Assembly (NCBI GenBank): GCA_037043455.1
Contig: JAWPHD010005589.1
Span: 96,334-160,333, forward strand
Reading direction: 5' to 3'
DNA from: Cyrtodaria siliqua
Lineage: Eukaryota; Mollusca; Bivalvia; Adapedonta; Hiatellidae
Length of the DNA: 64,000 bases
Shown here piece by piece: positions 55,750-64,000 of the stretch (the stretch's first letter is position 1; every line of letters starts with the position of its first letter). Made by a program: the position numbers and the translations under genes. Under the pieces are notes generated by a model. The model searched no databases and was not told where the DNA came from. It saw only the letters and a list, made by a program, of their open reading frames with translations.

Positions 55750-56205
55750 TAGTTTGTTGACAAAATTTTCGACTTTTTGGAGGAGGCTTTTCAGAACTTC
55801 TCAAGTAGTTTTTCGGATAGCTTGTGTCTTTGGTCAAACTAATTTACAGAGCTTTTTTTGATAGCCTCCCTGGCACCTATGCTTCCTTACTGACAAAATC
55901 GCCTGACGCGCATGCATACTAACACAAAAAACAACAACATCAGTTGGCCTAGATCTCAAGTTTGTAAAATAATTCTTCATACACACACCAACAACATTAA
56001 ACATTCCCCTTAACCGTCCAAGTATAACCAGATTTTCAAAACTGTACACACACATTCTGCATTTTGAAGTTTATCACGACTGACAGTCACTGAGTCAGTC
56101 GATCGCGACCTATGCGACTGACCACGGCACAGGCAGTCGAGAGCGCTTGAGACAAAAATACATTTAACCAATACATCATCTCAAAACTCACAACATATAC
56201 ACGTA
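55750..56205. other. Intron-like DNA
   Basis: No supported feature; a short tandem 'cagtcactgagtcagtcgat' near 56087. Confidence 0.35.
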
Positions 56206-56210
56206 CCTAC

Positions 56211-56330
56211 CTTTCGTCGCGAACTTTTGGACAACCGTTACTCACGAGCTCTAATGCAATTCGTTTAATATCCTCAATCGAAATGCTGACGATATTCAAC
56301 TGTGCTGCAATAAAAATGGCGTCCTGAAAA
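56211..56330 (-). CDS. Candidate 5' exon with an NRF1/YY1-type promoter
   Basis: The minus strand frame IAAQLNIVSISIEDIKRIAL then ELVSNGCPKVRDE ends at GAAAG|GTAGGT (56211). An acceptor-like tttttattgcag ends at 56305, so the exon may be 56304-56211; otherwise it is the first exon without a visible ATG. Just upstream in transcription direction are gccattttt (YY1-like) and tgcgcatgcgc (56348-56358, NRF1-type), both usual in TATA-less promoters. Phase agrees with the exon at 55037-54928. No family recognised. Confidence 0.4.
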
Positions 56331-56359
56331 TGTCTCTAAAATTGTCTGCGCATGCGCGG

Positions 56360-57205
56360 TAAACGTGACGTAGGCGTTAACACCAGATTTATACGTACAT
56401 ATTAGTATTCATCCAAGAGATAGCAACTTATGTAATACCAAATTCAACGTACCGTTCATGAGTCTTTATCCACTACTGTCTTTCCGTACTAGAAAACCTG
56501 GCCATGAGCCGATGTAGAAACCTGGCCGTGACTATTGTCCGAATTATACAAGCCCATACCTACCTAATGAGAATAATGAGTGTTTTATTGATATAAACAA
56601 TAATTTGAGTGTTAGAATATTTTCTGTCCAACTACAGCACAAAAATAACAAAAAACAAACAAACAAACAAACACACACAAAAAATAATAATAAGTTAAAG
56701 TTATGAAGAAACGATCACATTTTGTTGAATCAATTTCACTGACTACACATGATTCTCCTGTACTATTTACTAATAATAGGTAATTTCCCATTGCTAATTA
56801 TTTCAGTGCATATTGGTTTGAAAATAGTTTAAATTACCTGTTAACATACATTTTACGATTGTATGTTATAAATAACATGTGATGTTTTAAATAACACGGA
56901 TATATATATATAATTTTTAACCATGCTCTTTCTGTTTTAGCTGCTATATTATATGTTTCTATGTTTACATATGTTCTGTCGGAAAATAGCTCACAGAGCT
57001 AATGTTATATTTGTTTATAAAAACCGACTTAAAATAAATATGATCGTATATTTTATACTGTATCATTGAGAGATCCAGAGGGATTACCGAGAGAAGAGAG
57101 CTCCCTCTAGCTAGAAGTGTACCAAAGAGGGGACCTCGGCTGTTGCGACCTCAGCTGCATTTGGAGGACAGTTATTATGGAGAAGCATAACTTGTATGTG
57201 TTCGT
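56360..57205. other. AT-rich DNA
   Basis: (aaac)n run at about 56650 and (TA)n at 56905. No gene. Confidence 0.4.
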
Positions 57206-57210
57206 CTTAG

Positions 57211-57415
57211 AGACGGTGGTCGTGGGGTTAGCATATTGCCTCACAAGCAAGAGGCCACCGGTTCGATCTCCGGTAGTGGTTCATGGGATTAAAACAAAAA
57301 TCTCCCTGAGGCCTCCGTCTGTTGCAACGGATATATTCGCCCCCGTCTGCGGGAAATATGAAACCAGCCTGCTCTACGAACACGTCCGTATCAACTTTAT
57401 ACATGCACCTCTATT
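57211..57415 (+). mobile_element. tRNA-Val-like SINE
   Basis: Head agacggtggtcgtggggtta ... ccggttcgatctccggtagt with CAC at the anticodon position; body 'aaaaatctccctgaggcct' ... 'aaatatgaaaccagcctgct'. The covering ORF is a shadow. Confidence 0.75.
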
Positions 57416-57683
57416 CAGAAAACTTCAAAACATTAACAATACCTTCTTCTATATATTCTATTCTATTCAATATTAATTTTATGACATTTTATTTGTAAAA
57501 TCGTTCATGTAAGTATCTACATATTTATAACAATGTTTTACAGTCACATATGCATACTGCAGTCGTGAAGAAATGCAAAATATGTAAGAATCCTAAGATA
57601 ATATAGCACCGCCCTTTAATCACTCTATAGCTCCACCTTAGACGATCTTGGACCGCCCCTACTGTGGATATTCTCTTCAAAGT

Positions 57684-57880
57684 AGCGTCGTGGTGTAATG
57701 GTTAGCACTGCGGCTTAGTAACCCAGGGATCGCGCGTTCAATCCCAGCCAGGACCGAATTTGGGTTAATTATCGAAATATTTCAAAATGTATTTCCTACC
57801 TTACCAGTCCTTCGGATGAGACTTTAAAACCGAGGTCTGCTCGCTAAAATGCTTAGTGCAATACAGCGAGGATAAATAAA
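57684..57880 (+). mobile_element. tRNA-derived SINE with conserved body motif
   Basis: Head gcgtcgtggtgtaatggtta ... cgcgttcaatcccagccagg; body motif 'ccttcggatgagactttaaa' then 'accgaggtc', a block found widely in invertebrate SINEs. Confidence 0.8.
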
Positions 57881-57884
57881 CGCT

Positions 57885-58600
57885 TATACACACACTCTCT
57901 TCAAAGTGACTTGTGGTATTGTCATCGTACGCTTACTTAAAATCTCAACCTATTCCTTTTACATGTATAGCGTTTTTAGTTCAATATATTATTTATAAAG
58001 ATTTCAAAATCATTGCCATTTGCATTGGATTATCACATGCCTTGCTTCTTATTAACATTGTAGTTTGTGTTTGTTTTATTGACTGTGTTCTGTGAAAGCT
58101 ACATGTCCTGTTCGACTTTTATACCTACTTTTAGGAACTTGCTGATCAAACGTTATAATGTTTTTACTGGTAAGCAGGGGTAGTAGACCATTGTCCACAC
58201 CTTGCACTTTCGTTATTCCATTCAGTCCTCATTGACCGGTCCTTCAACTTCCCAATAGCGTTCTTGTCGTATATGGCGTTCAAAGTTATTTGGGTCATTT
58301 GGCCATGGTCACTATTGCTATACTAAATGACACAAGTACCTCGATTTTAAATGTTAGTAAAACATTTATATTTCTTCATAATTTGCTTAAATTCTGAAAA
58401 CATTCTAAGTGGTCACTGAATGTAATCTGATTATCTGTTGATTATTTAGTTTCAATTTTATCTGTCAGATGAATCTACCTAAAATATATTGATGAGTTTT
58501 CATAAATGTTTTTGTCAAGTTTTAAAAGATATGAAATAAGTGTCATCTTATAAGTGCCGTGTGCTTAATTCGAATCCAGCAAAGACAATCCAACTATAAA
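57885..58600. other. AT-rich DNA
   Basis: No supported feature. A short hydrophobic ORF (57913-58095) has no start or splice context that would support it. Confidence 0.35.
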
Positions 58601-58604
58601 ATCT

Positions 58605-59746
58605 GTATACAGGGGGTGTAATCCTTTACAAATTATGGAGCAATTGTTGTTTAATTGTTAAAATTTTATGAAATGGAGCACATTGATATGCAAGAACTGT
58701 ATAAAAAGTCATGAGTATAGCTCAATATGTCGCTAAGTTACGAGCTAGGTTAAGTTGTAGGTTATGAAACGGGGCATAACTCTGCTGAAATGAAATTCAG
58801 AGTGATTGGACACGTCAATGGCATTGAATAATTGAGAAGGCAAAACTGTATGAAGTTTATGATCATAGGTCCATATGTTGCCAAGTTGGGTCAGATTGCT
58901 GGTTAAAAGTTTTATGAAATGGGGGAAAAATAACTCTGCCGAAATGAAAGTTGAAATTATTTGACATATGTTGAAAAGTATTTGACATATGTTCATGAAA
59001 CTTCACACACATCTTCATCTTAACCTAAGGAATGCTGTTACATATGTCCAATAATTCTGACTTTCATTTTGACACCTTTCATAAAACTTTAACCTGCAAC
59101 TTAACCAGGCTCATAACTAGCCATAACTTAAGAAGTGTTTGGCCTATGTTCATGAAACTTTACACATATATTCATCTTACCACACAGAATAGTGTTACCA
59201 GTGATCAATAACGCTGACTTATTTTGTCAGAGTTATGCCCCCTTTCATAAAACCTTAACCTGCAACCTAACCAAGCTCATAACTGGCCATAACTTATGAA
59301 GTATTTGACCTATATTCATGAAACTTCACACATATATTCATCTTACCATACAGCATAGTGTCACCCATGACCCATAACTCTGACTTTCATTTCAGCAGAG
59401 TTAACGTGCTGCACATCTAACCAAGCTCATAACTGGCCATAACTTGAAAAGTACTTGACCTTTGTTCATGAAACTTCACACACATATTCATCTTAACTGA
59501 AGGAATGTCGTTACACATGTCCAATAACTCTGACATTCTTTTCAACAGAGCTATGCTCCTTTTCATAAAACTTTAACCTGCAATCTAACCTAGCTCATAA
59601 CTTGGCAAAATGGTGACCTGTGGTCATGAAACGTTATACAGTTTTTCCTTATCAATTATCCAATGCAGATTTTATATGCCCCATTTCATAAACACTTTAA
59701 AAAAAAAAGCTCCATAATTCATGAAGGATTGCACCCCTTGTCTTCA
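58605..59746. repeat. Foldback of a 150-bp tandem family
   Basis: The left end 'gggggtgtaatcctttacaa' is the inverse of the right end 'ttcatgaaggattgcacccc'. Two units lie in one orientation (58690-58990) and about four in the other (59030-59700), with landmarks 'ctcataactggccataactt', 'gttcatgaaacttcacacat' and 'ttttcataaaactttaacct'. Confidence 0.8.
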
Positions 59747-59877
59747 AACTGCATAGTTAGATTGTACTTGCTGAAATAAACACACAGCAGGCGACACAAT
59801 TGTTATATAGTTAGATTGTACTTGATCAAATAAGCACACGGCAGGCCACACAAGTGTTTCATGGAACACCCTTCTAA

Positions 59878-60080
59878 TATAAAACAAGAGGGCCTGTCGA
59901 CGCTCTACTTGCTAATTATCGCTATTATAACATCAATCAAGCGAGTGACTATCATCTTAAAGAGGCAAAATATAGCATTTTTAACTAAATCAAGAGCCAT
60001 AACTCCGCCATTACTGGTCCGATCAGGCTGGTTTTCGAGCTTGGCCAGTAGAGATAATAAAAAAAAAAAAATAATAATAA
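59878..60080 (+). repeat. Satellite 3 fragment and (ATA)n
   Basis: 'gccataactccgccattact' and 'ggtccgatcaggctggtttt' followed by an A/ATA run. The same blocks form tandem units at 61890-62400 and 63620-64000. Confidence 0.75.
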
Positions 60081-60084
60081 TAAT

Positions 60085-61790
60085 AAAACAAGAGGTCAAT
60101 GACCTTGAAGCTCTACTGATTGATTTTGATTTCAGGAAGTAGTCGCTACAGACTTGTTTTTGAAAATATATTTTTAACCGTGGCGGCCATCTTGAATTTC
60201 CGGCCGACCTGAAATTTTGCTAGAATCAATTAGACATTAAGAGCAACATTCCTGTGAAGTTTCATGAAAATCCGTCAAGTAGTTTCAGAGAAGTAGTCGC
60301 TACAAGTTTTCATTATATAACTCTATGTAAACAAAGATTGCCACTGGCAGCCATGTTTAACGTCGAATCAAAATAAAGTCATGCTGATCATTTTAGAAAA
60401 AGTCCCATATCAATATCACGTATAGTTTTCAAGAAGTAGTCGCTACAAACTTATTGTTTAAAAATCTATTTTTAGCTGTGACGGCCATCTTGAATTTCCG
60501 GCCGACCTGAAATTTTTCTAGGATCAATTAGACATCAAGAGCAACATTCCTGTAAAGTTTCATGACAATCCGCCAAGTAGTTTCAGAGGAGTAGTCGCTA
60601 CAAGTTTTTACTATATAACTCTATGTAAACAAAGATGGCCACTGGCAGCCATGTTTAACGTTGAATCAAAACGATTTTTTACAAGAATCAACATCATGTC
60701 ATGCTGATCATTTTAGAAAAAATCCCATATCAATATCACTTATAGTTTTCAAGGAGCAGTCGCTACAAACTTGTATTTTAAAACTCTTTTTGCTAGGATC
60801 AACTAGACTTGATGGGCAACATTTCTGTAAAGTTTCATGAATATCCATCCAGTAGTTTCAGAGGAGTTGTCGCTACAAATAAAAGTTTACGGACAGACGG
60901 CCAGACGGCCAGACGGACGACATCAATAAGTAGTCGCTACAAACTTATTTTTTAAGAATCTATTTTTAGCTGTGGCAGCCATCTTGAATTTCTGGTCGAT
61001 CTGAAATTTTGCTAGGATCAATCACATCAAGAGCAACCTTCTTGTAAAGTTTCATGAAAATCCGCCGAGTAGTTTCAGAGGAGTAGTCGCTACAAGTTTT
61101 TACTATATAACTCTATGTAAACAAAGATGGCCGCTGGCAGCCATGTTTTAACGTCGAATCAAAACGATTTTTGACAAGGACCAACACCATGTCATGCTGA
61201 TCATTTAGAAAAAGTCCGATATAAAATATCACTTATAGTTTTCAAGAAGTAGTCGCTACAAACTTATTTTTTAAAAATCTATTTTAGCTGTGGCAGCCAT
61301 CTTGAATTTCTGGTCGATCTGAAATTCGCTAGGATCAATAACACATCAAGAGAGCAACATTCTTGTTAAGTTTCATGAAAATCCGCCTAGTCGTTTTCAT
61401 AGGAGTAGTCGCTACAAGTTTTTACTATGTAACTCTAATGTTAACAAAGATGGCCGCTGGCAGCCATGTTTAACGTCGAATCAAAACGATTTTTGACAAG
61501 GACCAACATCATGTCATGCTGGTCATTTTAGAAAAAGTCCCATATCAATATCACTTACAGTTTGTTTTATCTATTTTTAGCTTTGGCGGCCATCTTGGAT
61601 TTCACATCAACATGAATTTTTGCTAGGATCAACTAGACTTCATGGGCAACATTTCTGAAAAGTTTCATGAATATCCATCCAGTAGTTTCAGAGGAGTAGT
61701 CGCTACAAATAAAACTTTACGGACAGACAGACGGACGGATGACGGACGCCGCACCACGGCATAAGCTCTGCTGATCTCATGATCAGTTCG
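60085..61790 (+). repeat. Satellite 2 array, second locus
   Basis: Five to six units of the 320-bp family of 44.0-45.2 kb, starting 'aacaagaggtcaatgacctt'. One unit near 60785 and one near 61565 are shortened. The array closes with 'acggacagacagacggacgg' and 'ctgctgatctcatgatcag'. Confidence 0.9.
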
Positions 61791-61889
61791 AGCTAAAAAT
61801 GAAAAAAACAAAAAACAAACAAAAAATTGAAAAAAACATATTAAGAAAAAAAAGGAAAAAAAAATAAAAGAAAAATCTGGTAAAGTTTG

Positions 61890-62400
61890 GTAAAGATCAG
61901 ATGAAAAATGAAGGCCCTATCGCCTTAACAAGGCAAAATATAGCATTTTTAACTTATCCGAGCTTTCATTGACATTAACAATCTGGTAAAGTTTGTAAAC
62001 ATCTGATGAAAAATGAAGGCACTACCGTCTTAAACGAGCGCAAAATATAGCATTTATAACTAATCAAGGCCATAACTCTGCTGTTACTGGTCCGATCTGG
62101 CTGGTTTTCGAACTTGTCCGAGCTATCATTGACATTAAAATTCTAGTAAAGTGGGTAAAGATCGGAATAAAAAACAAATGCTGTATCGTCTCAGCGAGGC
62201 AAAATATAGCATTTATAACTAAATCAAGGGCCATAACTCTGCTGTAACTGGTCCGATTTGGCTGGTTTTCGAACTTGTCTAAGCTTTCATTGACATTAAC
62301 AATCTGGTGAAGTTTGGTAAAGATTAGATGAAAAATGAAGGCTCTATCGTCTTAACGAGACAAAAGTTAACGACGGAAGGACGGACGGTACGGACGACGG
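61890..62400 (+). repeat. Satellite 3 array, unit about 150 bp
   Basis: Three units with 'gaggcaaaatatagcattt', 'aagggccataactctgctgt', 'ggctggttttcgaacttgtc' and 'cattgacattaacaatctgg'. It ends 'ggaaggacggacggtacgga'. Confidence 0.85.
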
Positions 62401-62469
62401 ACAACTCGGCATCCCAAAAATATAAACAAATATAAAAATAACAAGAGCTGTCGGGAGAACAGCGCAAGC

Positions 62470-63245
62470 TCGACTATTCGATTTCGAAGAGGCAGGGAAG
62501 GGGGTGAGTGGGGAGGAGCAACATATATGTGTAAGAAGCTATGTGTAAAGAATTGACCAAAACAACACAGAAATATGTAAAAAAAAAAAAAAAAAAAATT
62601 GGAGTTTCGAGTGTGTGTGTGTGTGTGGGTGTGTGGAGGGGGGGGAGGTGAGGGAGAGGGGGGGTGGGAGGGGCATATATGTGTAAGAAGCTATGTGTAA
62701 GAATTTACCAAAACAATAGATATATGTAAAAAACAATAAACATTAAATTAAAAATATTCCATTTCGAGCGGGGGATAGGGGGTGAGGGGAGGGGGGGGGG
62801 GTGCCGAAGCGTGGGGGGAGCAACATATTTGTGTAAGAAGCTATGTGTAAGAATTGATCAAAAACAACACAGAAATATGTAAAAATAAATAAATCTAGTT
62901 TCGAGTGTGTGTGTGGTGGGTGGGTGGGAAGAGGGTGGCTGGGGAGGGGGCAGGGGCGGGCCAACATGTGTAATAATTGACAAAAGCAACACAAGAAATT
63001 TGTAAAAACAAAAAACAAAAAACAATTCAAGTTGGTTGGTGTGGGGGGTGGGGGGGTGGTTAGAGGCGGTGGGTGGGACCGGTGATGTGAGTGGTGGGGG
63101 TGAGGGGGCAACTATATATGTGTCAAGTTATGTCAAATCAAGTTGGTGGGTGTGGGTGTGTGGTAAGAGGCGGTCAGTGGGACCGGTGGGGTGGGGTGGG
63201 GTGAGGGGGCAACATATATTTTTAAGAATTGACAAAAGCAACACA
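62470..63245 (+). repeat. G-rich periodic array, unit about 150-170 bp
   Basis: Five to six units alternate a G/T-rich tract (such as gggtgtgtggaggggggggag) with 'gtgtaagaagctatgtgtaa' and 'accaaaacaacacagaaat', then an A-run. The proline/histidine and glycine/valine ORFs here are composition artefacts. Confidence 0.85.
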
Positions 63246-63254
63246 GAAATTTGT

Positions 63255-64000
63255 AAAAAACAAGAGGCCCAAGAGGGCCTGTGGATTTAAAGGGTCACAA
63301 CTCTGCAAACATCATTCAACCGAAATATGGCGATGATATGCACAACTAGGTTTGATACTGATCATCCTTGTCAGTTTCGTCTGTATCCAGCCGGAACACA
63401 GCGATGATTTGCACAACTAGACATAGAATTGATCATCCCTAAAAAGTTTCGTTTAATCCGGCCAGGGGTTCAAGAGAACTAGTCAGAACAAAGTTTGTGT
63501 ATTAAAACCTTTAAAGGGTTATAACTCCGCCAAAATCATTCAACTGGAAACACGGTGACTATGTACAACTAGGCTTGGTACTGATCATCCCTTCAAAGTT
63601 TCAATGAAATCCGGCCAAATGAAGGCCCTTTCGTCTTAATGAGGCCAAGATATAGCATATTTCAGAAATCAAGGGCCATAGACTTCCGATGTAAATGTCA
63701 ATCTGGATGTTTTTCGAACTTGTCCAAGCTTTCATTGATATAACAATCTGGTAAAGTTTCTTAAAGATCGAGATGAAAGATGAAGGCCTTATCGTCTTAA
63801 CGAGGCAAAATATAGATTTTTAACTAAATCAAGGGCATAACTCCACTGTTACTGGTGTCCAATCTGGCTGGTTTTCGAACTTGACCGAGCGTGTCATTGA
63901 TTATTAACAATCTAGTAAAGTTTCATAAAGATCGCATGAAAATATCGTCTTAATGAGGCAAAGTATAGCATTTTAAACTAAATCAAGGGCCATAGCTCAT
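63255..64000 (+). repeat. Dispersed repeats running off the window edge
   Basis: 63255-63610 has 'gggtcacaactctgcaaac', 'catcattcaaccg' and 'actgatcatccctaaaaagt' in tandem-like copies; 63620-64000 is satellite 3 again and continues past the end. Confidence 0.8.

Noticed and set aside
57211..57760. Functional tRNA genes at 57.2 and 57.7 kb
   Set aside because: A and B boxes are good but acceptor stems do not pair and SINE bodies follow.
62539..63290. Pro/His-rich and Gly/Val-rich ORFs
   Set aside because: Low-complexity G-rich repeat in both strands.

Overview
The window is animal nuclear DNA, most likely from a bivalve mollusc. That assignment is an inference from the AT-rich, intron-style sequence, the dense young DNA transposons, the tRNA-headed SINEs, and tandem families built around gtcaaggtcac and tgacctttgacct blocks that I associate with bivalve genomes. 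No complete host gene can be read from start to stop. Almost everything supportable is mobile or repetitive DNA, with a few short exon-like pieces between.

Layout. 0-2 kb: a three-unit tandem repeat and a minus-strand gene fragment coding a membrane-anchored Glu/Arg-rich helix. 2-7.3 kb: a 2.2 kb Mutator-like element with a perfect 9-bp target duplication, holding one copy of a second DNA element that makes 7-bp duplications; another copy of that element sits in an LTR just downstream. 6.3-13.95 kb: a minus-strand Ty3-type LTR retrotransposon bounded by GTATG duplications. It has gag and integrase but lacks protease and reverse transcriptase, and its pol is split by a 3.8 kb foldback element made of 21-bp subrepeats. 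14-22 kb: mostly quiet DNA with a THAP-domain gene carrying a TGA at a zinc-ligand position, an acidic ORF, a Cys-rich fragment and a 380-bp hairpin. 24.6-29.1 kb: two non-LTR retrotransposon remnants head to head, one of them disrupted by a dispersed repeat and then by a SINE. 30-39 kb: SINEs, a recent tandem duplication, a third LINE copy and a fourth fragment. 40.5-48.5 kb: a MITE, a broken LINE tail, a 42/43-bp minisatellite and two satellite families. 48.5-57 kb: the most gene-like part, with candidate promoters (CRE, NRF1-type and YY1-type motifs), two phase-compatible exon candidates on the minus strand and several MITEs. 57-64 kb: SINEs, a foldback element, more satellite and a G-rich periodic array running into the window edge.

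How it fits together. The window reads as a stack of insertions whose order can be worked out from target duplications: MULE-like element then 7-bp element; Ty3 then foldback and 7-bp element; LINE then dispersed repeat then SINE. Most remaining open reading frames are by-products of repeats whose unit length is a multiple of three.
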